Source: Tuctoria greenei (taxonomy: Eukaryota > Streptophyta > Magnoliopsida > Poales > Poaceae). From it: a DNA stretch of 64,000 bases. The notes beneath the pieces are model-generated. The model was given only the letters and a program-made list of their open reading frames with translations. It was not told the origin of the DNA and ran no database searches. Numbering within the stretch: the first letter of the stretch is position 1; every line of letters begins with the position of its first letter. The stretch spans positions 15,500,001 to 15,564,000 of the forward strand of contig JAYESD010000001.1 in assembly GCA_036927565.1 (NCBI GenBank), given 5' to 3'. The position numbers and the translations under genes were made by a program. Of the stretch, positions 23,690 through 35,110 are shown piece after piece.

Positions 23690-25245
23690 ATGTCGAGCTC
23701 CAATGATGAAATTTTTTATTATGTGGCCGAGATGGACCAAGACTCCTTGCTTCGGTCCTCGATGGGCCAAGGGAAGAAGCGCCAAGAGCATCCCTCCAAG
23801 CCGGCACCTTCTCCACCTCAGGTGCAGCGCAAGGTCTTAGCTAAGAAGCCTGCGTCCAAAGCCAAGGATGCATCTGGCTTTAGCTCGGCAGCTCCTCGCC
23901 AAGCTAAGGGCAAGGGAAAGGGAATTGCCTCGGGCCCGATCGGCCCTCTCAAGATGAATGCACCGAGACAGGGAAATAGGGACTCCTCTGAAGAAAAGTT
24001 CAATGGCAAGGGAAGCGATACGGCTTCCAAGATCAGAACGGTTGATTGTTACAGCAGATCCAAGAAGGTAGCCGATGCCAGATTTTGGAGCAACTTTCAA
24101 GCAGATTTCTATAGCTCTGTGTACCTCACCATGAAGACTCTGATTGTCTACAGCCAGTGGATTGACTGGAATCATTTTGAAAGGAAGAGTTGTGGTGCTT
24201 TTGATGAAGTGGTGGAGGCTGAAGCAAGGCATGGATTGAAGGACCTATTTGCCTTCAGGTACAACTGGAATGATGAAATTATTGCTCAATTCTATGTCAC
24301 ATGCTATTTTGCCAGTGATGAAGAGGAGAGTGTGACTTGGATGACGCATGGATCCAAGTACACTATTACTTATGATGACTTTGCAAGACTGCTTCACCTA
24401 GAAGACACTCGCAACAATGAGCTAACTATCCACAACATTGGTGTCTTAGGGAAGGATAAGATGGAGTTCCTTTATGATACTAGCCTGAAGTACAACCCTC
24501 CATCGACCAAGAACATGAAGCCCTTCTTCATGGTTCTCAACAGGGTTCTGAAGAAGACCATAGCTCCAAAAGATGGAGATGCAAGAAGTGTCCAAGGCTA
24601 CTTAAGGACACTGATGAAGGTGATAAGCAGAAGCAAGAAGTTTAATGTTTTTACTACATTTGGAATGACATGGTGAACATCTCCTGCATACCAAACAAAT
24701 CTTGTGGCTATGCACCTTACTTGATGTTTATGATTCAGAAAGTCACGGGGATCGAGTTCATGAAGACTGTTGAGCACACTCCCCTGAGGCCTCAGAAGCC
24801 TACCCAAGCTACTCTCCCGGCTGCTCCATCTCCAGTGTCCAGTGAAGAGGCTCCAAGGAGAGCTCAAGGAGATACAAGGACTGCTCCCACCACTAGGGCC
24901 CCTCCTCAAAAAGGGTCTTCTAGTGGAATCTTGAAATACTTGGCCGCCATCTTTAGCTCATGCAAGAAAGGCAAAGTGAAAATTCATAAGCTAAACAAGG
25001 CAAGGAAGGATGACATGAGATATATAAAGCAAAATGTCAACCAAATCTGTCAGAAGCTGGAGATTGAGCCCATCAGATCTCTAATTATCTCGGATGACTC
25101 CGCATCTGACTTCACTGAGCTTGGACCTTTGACTCCCTCCGAGCTTGCTTACTTCCGCATTGGGGGCACTTCGAGTGGATTCGCTCCTCTTCCTTCTCCA
25201 CAGCCCGAAGATGAAGACGATGAGAGGACTGACAATGAGGAATGA
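23690..25245 (+). pseudogene. A2 ORF X, third gene of A-family elements (one frameshift)
   Basis: The start at 23690 gives MSSSNDEIFYYVAEMD. The frame runs 328 codons, loses one base near 24650 (a DYIWND region by comparison with A1) and continues at about 24670-25245, for a total near 518 residues. In order it has a basic Lys/Pro-rich N-terminus (residues 20-110), a conserved globular core (RFWSNF, WIDW, RHGLKDL, TWMTHGSKY, FARLLHLED, KNMKPFFMVLNRVL), a Pro/Ser linker, a basic segment with ARKDDMRYIKQNV, and an acidic tail EDEDDERTDNEE. The core resembles the plant transposon domain named Transposase_32 (from memory). No membrane span is seen, so an envelope role is unlikely. Function is unknown. 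A captured host gene is one possible origin. Confidence 0.8.
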
Positions 25246-25703
25246 GTCATATAGATCCCTCCTCTCCTTCTTTTTGGTGCCTTGATGCCAAAGGGGGAGA
25301 GATTGAGGGGGAGTCACTAAGTGTAGTTGTAGGTTGCTAGGAGAGATCAATTTGTGTTTCTTTTGGGTTGTAAATCTTTGATTGTGCTCTCTCATGCTTT
25401 TGGACATGTGTTGTGAGACTTTTACAATGTTATGCTTATGGATTATGTTTTATGCTCTAAATTTGATATTCTTGACTGATGATCTTGATGTTGTCATGAT
25501 TATGTCATTTATCTTACTCACATAAAGATTATTGTTCACACACATGTAGTTTTGCACCCCACCATAAAGAGTGCACATATGCCTTAGGTTGTTATGCTTA
25601 ATTTGTTCCAAACACATATGTTCACACTTTATGAAAATTCTGTATTTTTATCATATTTGTGAAATCTCAATTGATTGTCATCAATCACCAAAAAGGGGGA
25701 GAT
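25246..25703 (+). other. A2 3' noncoding region and polypurine tracts
   Basis: No gene is seen. Purine tracts occur at about 25291-25312 (AAAGGGGGAGAGATTGAGGG) and at 25690-25703 (AAAAAGGGGGAGAT). The second directly precedes the 3' LTR and is the likely plus-strand primer. Confidence 0.75.
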
Positions 25704-27219
25704 TGAAAGTGCATCTAGGCATCCCTTGTGGGCTTTGGTGGATTTATGACAAGCAAATGAGATCCTAACTAAATTGTTGACATGAGCGCAGGTTTTGATG
25801 AAATTATGAAGTAAGCGCAAAAAGAAAGGAGAGTGAGGAATCAAGTTGAAAGGAGCTCAAGAAATGATCATAATACTCTTTTTGTATGGAGTGTGTTGGA
25901 GAAACACACCCCAAGAGCTCAAGCTAATCTTAATCACTCTCATTGCACAAGTTCATACAGGTTTGGACTAGTCCGATATATCCCGGACTAGTCCGATAAT
26001 CCCTCTGTTCAGAATCGGACAGGTCCTCCCAGTGCGGACTTGTCTGCACACACAGTCCAGTTTACATAGACCGGACTAGTCCAATATCACCACGGACTAG
26101 TCCAATATCCTTCTGACCTAAATCGAACAAGTCCGATATCTGCACGGATTAGTCCGAAAAACCTTATGGCTAAAATCGGACAAGTCCTCCAATTGCGGAC
26201 TTGTCCCCAATTCACTAAGGGTTTAACCACACCGGACTAGTCCGATATGTGCCGGACTAGTCCGAACATTTCCAGAGACAAAAACGGACTAGTCCCCCCT
26301 GGCCAGACAAGTCCGATAATTCGATTCACTTAGGGTTTCCCACACGCCGCACACCGGACTAGTCCGGAGTCCACCACGGACTAGTTCGGACTTTGAAAAC
26401 CCTAATGGTAACCCTTAGAAACCCTAGTATAAATAGAGGTGCATGGCCCAACTATGAACTCTCTCGACCCCCTACACCGTCACACCCTCCAATAGCCTAG
26501 AAAACACGTCTCTCCACACAATCCAACGCAAGAAAGATCAAATCCTTGATAATTAACTTTAGATCAAAGGAGAGACACGATTCTTCAATTTTGAGCTCTT
26601 GGGTTTGATTCTCTCGCACACTCTTGTTCTTTATTGCATATAATTTGAGTGTGTTGGTGGTGTCTTCAGTTGTAAATTCTATATTTTTGTACAACTTGTG
26701 AGAAGGCCCCTTGAACTTGTGAGAAGGCCCCTTGAACACGGTTATTCTTACCCCTTTGTGATTAGTGGAAGAGAATCGTCCTCCGTGGATATTCGATGAG
26801 GGTAGGGTTGGTGAAGACCCAGTCCTTTCGTGGGCTCCTCAACGTGGATGTAGGTTGCCTTCGTGGGAACCGAACCACGGGATAAAAACCTTGTGTCTTC
26901 ACTTTGTGCTTATTGTTCATTGCATCAAGGGTTTAGTTGACCTTAGTAAAATTATGTCAAAACTTGAAACTAAGGTTACCTTGTGCTATCCTCAGTTTAA
27001 TTGAAGCAACATACTCCAGTTACATCTTAATTTCCACTGCATAGAGTACTTGGATCGATATCATCGATCAAACTTGATCGATCTAGTTCGCAAGCACCGG
27101 ACTAGTTCGCACACTACCAGACTAGTCCGATCTATCGGTATTTGATCAAGTTGCTAAGTGTTGCAGGTTCCGACTAAAATTCAAAAAGTCCTATCCACCT
27201 CCCCTCTAGGCCACATTCA
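25704..27219 (+). repeat. A2 3' LTR (1516 bp)
   Basis: This is a direct repeat of 15724-17176. It keeps TATAAATA at 26428-26435 and has an exact CGGACTAGTCCG at 26355-26366. Palindromes run from about 25970 to 26390, with a second small group at 27095-27130. A 21-bp tandem duplication (CTTGTGAGAAGGCCCCTTGAA) near 26694-26736 is specific to this copy. Confidence 0.9.
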
Positions 27220-27449
27220 ACAATGCTACATGAATACAAGACTTCGGACCGGTTTTTGGACTGAAGCGGTAAACACCGTTTGTCAGGCCACGGACCGGCT
27301 ATATCTTCACCAACTTCTGAAGAAAATGCCATTGAGCTCCTCACTGGTAACAAACCAAATGTTTCATATTTCAGAGTATTTTGAAGTAAATGCTTTATTT
27401 TGTACAAGAAACCGAGGATTTTGAAGTTCACTTTAAAATCTGATAAACG

Positions 27450-28602
27450 TGACGAGATCATGCATGTAATCATTGCACCTACAAACATGGTACAAAGTTT
27501 ATTTGTTTGGGATCCTGGCTTAAGTGAATGTGCGCTCTTATTTTATGGACAAGATCAAGATGGTGCACCATATCGTCCACCACCTTGGCCTCCTCCTTTC
27601 ATACATACAAGAAGATTTGATGGCGTTCCACATTTGGACTAACACATGAGAGAAGATGAACTTGAGTCGAGGACGACTCAAATTCAAGAAGGGGAGGATG
27701 ATGAGTACATCACTTCTATGGATACAAACAACACTCCATTGAACATACAAGATGCAATCAATAGAGTTCACACACAACAATTAATTTCAAAGGTGAGCTC
27801 ATTCTTATATGTTTCCTTATATATTTTAGAGAATAGATTGCTACCTAATGATTTAATTGTGATTAGGATCCATGGAGAGGTTCGAGGAGTACTTGCAGGA
27901 AGTCTTAGGGGTGTGGAGGGCCAGAGAATACATTCAAAGAAGATGGAAACTGACCCCAACTCAAAATCGTGTCCAACTCAGAGTCCAGGAGCAGTACGCA
28001 CTAAAACGGGTGCCCAGCATGCATACGAACTCTGTTTTGGACGTTCTACATATACAAGGAAAGGGGGGAGGATAAAATTTCCAATGGCACTGTTCCCATG
28101 TCAAAACTCCTTGGTAATCCACAGCAATAGTCGAAACAATATCGAGTACAGAATCTGTTAGGGTGCTGCACCACCGTATTGGGCCAATGGGCCTTGTATC
28201 AAGTCTAAAGTCATTTATTTTCGTGTCTTAGGGTTAGGTAACGACCCCAACACCCCCTTGGACGTCCTCCCACCTATATATACTCCATAGTAGCTGCCAT
28301 AAACGATTGGGTTTTGCTTAGATTAATAATATCGCTGTTCTACAGTTTGTGAAACTCCAACTTCGCGATTCCAGATCGTGTCTTCTATGTTCTTGCTTGT
28401 GTTCTCAGTTGCACTTGCAGGGATTAGCCTTCTTGGCGAGGTCAATCGTGTGCAGCACGGTTGATAACCAACGGAGCGGTGGTGTAGTGATTGCAGAGGT
28501 TTTTCGTGTTCTCCTCGTGAGCCTCGGATCATCAGCGTCGAGGTCTCCATCAATCGACTTATCCATTACCTTTCGGAAGATTGGGCCTAAACCTCCTCAT
28601 CA
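27450..28602 (+). repeat. Element C 5' LTR (1153 bp)
   Basis: The LTR begins TGACGAGATC and ends CTCCTCATCA just before the primer-binding site. TATATATA lies at about 28275-28282. A reading frame crossing the LTR (27646 on) encodes a segment, IQDAINRVHTQQLISKVSSFL, resembling the C-terminal tail found after the integrase of plant gypsy elements. This suggests the parent family's ORF ran into its LTR. Confidence 0.85.
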
Positions 28603-29812
28603 ATTGGTATCAGATTTCCAGGTTGCCCGTTAGGTAATTCATCTATCCATTACATTAGTTTTGTTTTTCATATCTATAGTCCACAAAAAAGCCACAAAAA
28701 ATTGCAGTTTAGTAGATCTGTTCATTACTTTGTCCAAACCACATTGAGCATTTGCAACTTTTATTTTCAATTTGGTTTTGTTGAGTTTGTGTCTGTGGTT
28801 TAGTCATATTGCTGGTTTAGAAAGTGTTTTTGGTCTTACTTTGAGTTTTGCATTGTGTTGATTCAACCTTTTGAATCACGTCATCACGTCCAGATTAGAT
28901 TCATCTCTGTTCAGTTTGGTATTTTCATCATATCTTGCTCTTACGAACTCGGATTTTTGTATTCTTGTACTTTCTCGAAAGCACAAGAAGTTCTCTATAA
29001 CTTTTGTATTCACCAGTTTCCCAGAAAATATAGTTATCAATGTAGAAATTGCATTAGATCCAAATCTGTTATTAAATTAGAAATTCTGAACAGTATGTAT
29101 TTCGGGGGCAATATCTCCTATTGTTCTTGTCCAAATTTGTCTTCCATATAATTAAATTAAAGAGGAGAGATATATCTACAATCTTTCTGTTGTAAGTGTT
29201 TCTATTTTGATCCTCTAAGTGTGTCTAATTCTCCTTAGAAGATTGAGCAGAAAATATGTGACAAACCTACGAGATATCCTTGATTGCCTTACATTGTGTT
29301 CTTCTTTTGCAGCACATTCTGAAAAAAAAAGAAAAAATAGAAAGTCAAGTGCAAAAATAAAAAGATACAAAAGCCTCACTAAAAAGAGAGGAGAAAAAAG
29401 AACAATAACAAAAAAACAGAAGTGCTTGCATCCTTTGTGTCATCTAGTTTTGTCTCATGTCTTGCTAGCTTGAACTACTAGGAACACATTTAGGCCAGCA
29501 ACTTTGACAAGTACTTTGAACACTTACTCAACTTTACTATCTGTTTTTCATTGTTGCTAATCCTTGCTACATATAAAATGTTATCCAAGCTACAACTTAC
29601 TCTTGAGCAGAATCGATACACCTTTGCAATCATCCCACGCTTCATTGGTTTCTTCATATCGGCCACCTTTTGTCACCTGCAGTGTCAGTAAGAACACATG
29701 TAAGAATGTGGTAAGATGCTTAAGAGTGTGTGATTCCACTTCCACATTGCCATTATCCTTTGTAGTTGATAGGGATAACATATTTTTTGTTGTCTTTTGT
29801 TTACTACTAACA
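28603..29812 (+). other. Element C leader, AT-rich, no gene seen
   Basis: This long leader lies between the primer-binding site and gag. It is T-rich, then A-rich at about 29310-29420. No supported coding region was found. Confidence 0.6.
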
Positions 29813-30754
29813 ATGTCAGGTAAAAGCAAGAATCATGCATTATATGCTGAGATGATTGGCATGATGAAGACAGTGATGGGGTTGCTCGCTAAGAATCAAA
29901 CATCAACTAAGGTTTCACATGACATTAATACCATCTTTACAACTCCTTCCATAGAAAGTAATTACATTCTCTCATCTCTTCCTTCTTATGATGGTTTTGG
30001 TTACAATGAATATATTGCTTGGCAAATAGAGTTGGATAAAAATTTTGGACAATGTCATATGTGTGAGAGGAGAAAGATTAGAAATGTTGCAAGTGCATTA
30101 GTAGGTTGTGCATTAACTTGGTGGAACAATTTAAATGATTTAGAAAAACCTTGAACATGGAAGGATATGAAAATTTGTATGCGAGAAACTTTTATGAATG
30201 TATCTAATTGCAAAGATGAAGTGCATCAATTTGAGGGGAAATTTCTTGTTGTACCTCCTTTTGTGTCTAATGTTTTGCAGGACAATATAGAAAATAATGT
30301 AGATGATGCAAAAGAGAAGGAGGCTTTTGACAACACTTGTGAAATTTTAGATGGATCAACTCATAATGCACTCGAAATCACTGCTGAAAATGGTAAGGCA
30401 AAACATTCTCAAAATACAGAAGGTGAGAAGTTTTTGTATGTTCTGAATTTTTCCACCAATCATGCTATTTTCGAGGAGAAACTATTAGAATCGTTTATTT
30501 ATACACCATTGTCACATGTTGATTTTCCTGCTGATCGTTGCGCTAAGAAAGAGTTGTGTGCTGATAACTCTATTATACCTATGCGAAAACAAGTTTATGT
30601 ACTAGATAGTTGTGTTTTGGATTCACCTACTTGTGTTGAAATTCATAATTTGATCACCGCTACTGCAAAAAATGATGAGCTGAAATTTTTGTCTTCTCTA
30701 AATACTTTGGGTTATATTGAATTTGACACTCTTTGTGATCTAAATATTATATAG
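29813..30754 (+). pseudogene. gag: Element C gag remnant
   Basis: The frame from ATG 29813 has SYDGFGYNEYIAWQIELDKNF and ALTWWNNLNDLEKP, the hallmark of gypsy-type retrotransposon Gag. A TGA at 30152-30154 interrupts it, and the same frame continues with TWKDMKICMRETF to 30754. The rest of the usual Gag, including the zinc knuckle, is absent. The downstream part is acidic and not recognised. No RT or integrase motif follows, so C depended on another element. Confidence 0.7.
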
Positions 30755-31094
30755 AGGAGAATATTTTCCCAATCTGAATTGCCTTTGTTTAGTAGAAATA
30801 TTTTCATGCTATAGGCAACTATGAAGATAGTGGTGAATTTATGGTGCATAAAGTTTACATATGTTCAAATGTGCAAGCTCCTTTTGTGCTACAACAAGAT
30901 GGTAAAGTAAATAAATGTACTAACGCTAATAATGGCTTGTCAAGTTTTTCTAGTATTTTTTCCTTGCAGCGGGGACAACAAAAGCATTATTCACTGCGGT
31001 TGTGCAATATAGACAGTGCTCATACTATCCCCACAAGCCTCTTTCCTAGACATATGAGCAAGTCGAGGATGGCTTGTCATAAAGAAGGGGTTAA

Positions 31095-32102
31095 TGACGA
31101 GATCATGCACGTAATCATTGCACCTACAAACATGGTACAAAGTTTATTTGTTTGGGATCCTGGCTTAAGTGAATGTGTGCTCTTATTTGATGGACAAGAT
31201 CAAGATGGTGCACTATATCGTCCACCACCTTGGCCTCCTCCTTTCGTACATACAAGAAGATTTGATGGCGTTCCACATTTGGACCAACACATGAGAGAAG
31301 ATGAACTTGAGTCGAGGACGACTCCAATTCAAGAAGGGGAGGATGAGGAGGACATCACTTCTATGGATACAAACAAAACTCCATTGAACATACAAGATGC
31401 AATCAATAGAGTTCACACACAACAATTAATTTCAGAGGTGAGCTCGTTCTTATATGTTTCCTTATATCTTTTTGAGAATAGATTGCTACCTAATGATTTA
31501 ATTGTGATTAGGATCCATGGAGAGGTTCAAGGAGTACTTGGAGGAAATCTTAGAGGCGTGGAGGATCATAGAATACATTCAAAGAAGATGGAAACCGACC
31601 CCAACTCAAAATCGTGTCCAACTCGGAGTCCAGGAGCAGTACGCACTAAAACAGACACCCAGGACGCATACGAACTCCGTTTTGGACGTTCTACATATAC
31701 ACGGAAAGAGGAGAGGATAAAATTTCTAATGGCATTGGTCCCATGTCAAAAGTCCTTGGAAATACACGGGAATCATCAAAACAATATCGAGTACAGAATC
31801 TGTCAGGGTGTTGTACCACCGTATTGGGCCAATGGGCCTTGTATCAAGTCTAAGTCCATTATTTTCGTGTCTTAGGGTTAGGTCACGACCCCAACACCCC
31901 CTTGGACGTTCTCCCACCTATATATACTCCATAGTAGCCGCCATAAACAATTGAGTTTTGCTTAGATTAATAATATCGTCATTCTACGGTTTGTGAAACC
32001 CCAACTTCGCGATTTCAGATCGTGTCTTCTACGTTCTTGCTTGTGTTCTCGATTGCACTTGCAGGGATTAGCTTTCTTGGCAAGGTCAATCCTGTGCAGC
32101 AC
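31095..32102 (+). repeat. Element C 3' LTR, truncated
   Basis: This is a direct repeat of the 5' LTR up to about 28464. It then breaks off after GTCAATCCTGTGCAGCAC, losing roughly the last 140 bp. An open frame (30841-31875) runs from the interior into this LTR, paralleling the LTR-borne frame of the 5' copy. Confidence 0.85.
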
Positions 32103-32227
32103 TATATCGTCCAACACCTTGGTCTTGTCCATCAAATAAGAGCGCACATTCACTTAAGCCAGGATCCCAAACAAATAAATTTTGTACCATGTTTGTAGGT
32201 GCAATGATTACGTGCATGATCTCTTCA
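32103..32227 (-). repeat. Inverted copy of the element C LTR start forming its right end
   Basis: Bases 32103-32122 match LTR positions near 31213-31233 in direct orientation. Bases 32123-32227 are the reverse complement of the first 105 bp of the LTR and end CTCTTCA, the complement of TGAAGAG. Short shared sequences (GCAC, and CACC followed by CTTG) sit at both switch points, as expected from template switching. Confidence 0.85.
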
Positions 32228-32889
32228 GAAGGGTTCGTGCTTGGTTATGATTCGAACGCCTATGTCTATCGTGTTTGTAACAAAGTCTCTGACATTATTG
32301 AAGTGGCACGTGACGTAGCTTTCGATGAGACTAATGTCTCCCAAGTGGAGCAATGTGACACCCAGTTCCGAAAAATAAACCAAGTGCAGTATATGTGTGT
32401 CCAGGATGTTTAACACACATACACAAGTGATTCATAAATGATAAACAGATAATTATCGCAGCTTAAATTATTAAATAAGTACTTTTATTATATTATTAAA
32501 GTAATCCTAAAATTAAAACTCTAATGATCACTAATGATAATACTAATGCAGCAGAAATCATCTAATTAAGAAAACTAAGCAAACTGAGCATAAAGGGTAG
32601 CGTGGCTCCAAGCAACACCACAGGCAAAGCTGACGGTAGCACGCAGCCTAGAACTCCTCATTAACATCGTGATACTCCCAATCCTGACCAGCAACTATTG
32701 GTGAGGGGATTGCAAGGGTGAGTACAAGTCATACTCGGCAAGTGTGGAAAAGTATGGCATGTAGCTTAAACAAGTGACGACAATAAATAAAGGCTAGTTG
32801 CTGAAAAGTATATTTAAAATATGTAAAAAAGCATTATACTATGTCTATGTGAAGTAATCCCATCATATCCCATTTAATTCCCATAATAT

Positions 32890-35110
32890 TGTAGGATCGA
32901 AGAGCACGTGAAAAGCTACCAGAGGGGGGGTGAATGGTAGATTTAAAATTTTTCAGCGGAAGCAACAAAAACTCCTCAGCAGAAAAATGATATGTTAAAG
33001 AAATCATGTGTGAGACAAATCTAAACGTGTTTCACCAAGACAAAAGTGATATATATCAGAGATAATAAAGTCACGAAGACGTCACAACAAGAATCACGAA
33101 AATCCGTCAAGAGAAACTCAAGTTACGATCGAAAGATCGAACAAAGGTCAATCTGTCCTACCCGAGAAAAAAAATAGTTCTGGAACACTGCAGAGAAACT
33201 CGTTAGATAAAAAAATACAAATCCAATGACCATAAAATTTTGACAGATGATATATAATCAAGTTGTGAAGCAGCCAAAAAGAATCACGTCAATTGGATCT
33301 ATAAAACTCTAGTTATGATAAAACCACCAAAGAAAGGTAGTGTTGTGCAGAAAACTCGACGAGAAACTTGTCTGAAAGAAGTCGGACGAACAAGGCACAA
33401 AAGTTCCTTTCAACTACAAATTTTATTCAATATAACATAAGAAGAGCAGCCCCAAAATTCGTCTCTCGGAGGGGGGTGAAAGATAGATTTAAACTTTTTT
33501 AGCGCAAGCAATGAAAACACCTCGGCAGAAAAACGATCTGTTAAAGAAATCGTCTGTGAGACAAATCTATATGTGTTTCACCATGAAAAAAGTGATAGAT
33601 ATAGAAGATAATCAAGTCACGAAGATGTCACAACAAGAATCATGAAAATTCATCGTGAGAAACTCAAGTTACGATCGAAAGATCACACAAAGGTCAATTT
33701 GTCCTACCAGAGAAAAAACAGTTTTGGAACACTGTAGAGAAACTCGTGTAGATCCAAAACCACAAATCTAATGACCGTGAAATTTTTAAAGGTTATAGAT
33801 AATCCAGTTGTGAAGACAATCCAAAAAGAATCACGTCAATTGGATCTGTAAAACTCGAGTTATGATAAAACCACCGAAGAAAGGTAGTGTTGGGCAGAAA
33901 ACTCGACGAGAAAAACTTGTCTGAAAGAAGTCGGATGAACAAGGCACAAAAGTTCCTTTCAACTACAAATTTTATTCAATAGAAAACAAGAAGAACAGCC
34001 CCAAAAGTCGTCTCTCATGAGTTCTGGCCTCCCTTGCTTATATAACCAGCCCGAAGGCCAAACCAACTCAAATCACAAATAACCGCTCAAGATATTTCTA
34101 TTCGCAGATAGAAACAATATCGAGACTTCCTAACAGACCAGGAACACATCTCGTATGCCTAAACAGCTTGACTTTCGTGCAGCACACAAAAACTACCATA
34201 ACCAACTCAATACTTTCCATATCGAGCCATAACCGACTCCGCCGCAGCCAAAGTCATCAACTGATACGATCTGATCCTTCCAATCAGATCTTTCCTTCTT
34301 TAGCCCATCTTCGGAACCATGTTGCCACATCATGCACCGCATGCATACGTGCGAACATCTTCCTTCGACGTCCAGTAACCTTCATATGCATTGCCCTTGA
34401 TTCAATCATCCTGCGTGACCTCCTGACCGGTTCAACCACAATTCCTCCTAAATTTAGTTGTTGGAACCTCATATCCAACCTAAGACTAGTCCAAAGGATC
34501 CTGTCACCAGCCATGACTTGAACTCAAGCAACACCTGCACATGAATAAACAACCAATGTGTATGAGCACCTCACATAAGCATGTTGCAAAACCACAGTAA
34601 AACGATATCATCCATATCAACCAAAAACGCACCAAAAACTTAGCAAATGAATACTAAGCAATCTTTCCAACAATGTAAAGCAAGTTTGAAACAATTCATA
34701 GTAAAAACGGGAACATTGAGATCAAACTCCGAATCTTGCCAAAGATAACCGGAGCTTGAGCCGGAGCTTACCAAAGCTAGTACAACCTAGCGCCCGAGCT
34801 TACCAAAGCTAGCAGGACCTAGCACCGGAGCTTACCAAAACTAGTACAACCTAGCGCCAGAGCTAGAAAAATATGTCGGAGCTAACCAACATAAGTCAGA
34901 CCTAGCAAAAACATATCAGAGCTTAACAAAGACATGTCGGAGCTATCAAAGACATGTTGGACCTTGACAAAGCAAGTCAGACCTTGCAAAAGCTCAGAGC
35001 TAGAGTCGGACCTTGCTAAAAGGGGTATTTTGGCAGAATTTTAGAACTTATATCATCAAAGCCAATGTATTCAGTACAAGCCAAAGTATTCAGCACACAT
35101 AGGTCCCACA
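32890..35110 (-). mobile_element. F: solo LTR of the B family, TSD AATAT, with internal duplication
   Basis: On the plus strand it runs TGTAGGATCGAAGAG...GGTCCCACA, the reverse complement of the B LTR. It is flanked by a perfect AATAT duplication (32885-32889 and 35111-35115). No internal region is present, so it is a solo LTR, the usual product of LTR-LTR recombination. It is longer than the B LTR (2221 versus about 1826 bp) because of a tandem duplication. Confidence 0.92.
32922..34015. repeat. Tandem duplication of about 547 bp inside solo LTR F
   Basis: The unit at about 32922-33468 is repeated at 33469-34015. Each copy begins with an AGGGGGGTGAA...GATTTAAA segment and ends in the CAGCCCCAAAA...CGTCTCTC segment. 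The two units have diverged by many substitutions, so the duplication is not recent. Confidence 0.8.

Larger units (their letters stand above)
15724..27219 (+). mobile_element. A2: complete A-family Sirevirus-like copia element nested in A1 integrase
   Basis: A2 has LTRs at 15724-17176 and 25704-27219, a primer-binding site at 17179-17190 (TGGTATCAGTGC), gag, pol, ORF X and a polypurine tract at 25690-25703. A1 integrase reads up to the left end and resumes on the right. Aligned to A2's own integrase, the 5-bp duplication slot is exact, but the two copies have decayed (GAAAT at 15719-15723, ACAAT at 27220-27224). Length is 11.5 kb. Confidence 0.92.
27450..32227 (+). mobile_element. C: non-autonomous gypsy-like element with two U3 ends
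   Basis: The left end is a full LTR (27450-28602) starting TGACGAGATCATG. A primer-binding site TGGTATCAGA follows at 28605-28614. The interior has a broken gag and no pol. The second LTR (from 31095, after AAAGAAGGGG at 31081-31090) stops short at about 32102. A 20-bp LTR piece and then 105 bp of LTR start in inverted orientation (32123-32227) complete the element. A1 integrase resumes at 32228. By alignment to A2 the target slot is exactly 5 bp, AAACG at 27445-27449 versus GAAGG at 32228-32232. Confidence 0.85.

Noticed and set aside
23690..25245. ORF X as an env-like gene
   Set aside because: No signal peptide, transmembrane segment or furin-like site is visible. Composition is basic to acidic and soluble-looking.
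30841..31875. 344-codon open frame as an independent gene
   Set aside because: It crosses from the interior of element C into its 3' LTR and the second half is repeated in the 5' LTR. It is better read as retrotransposon tail sequence.
32103..32227. Inverted LTR piece as an independent solo LTR inserted in reverse
   Set aside because: Only about 105 bp are inverted, the switch points show microhomology with the same LTR, and the outer edge sits exactly at the 5-bp target slot of element C.
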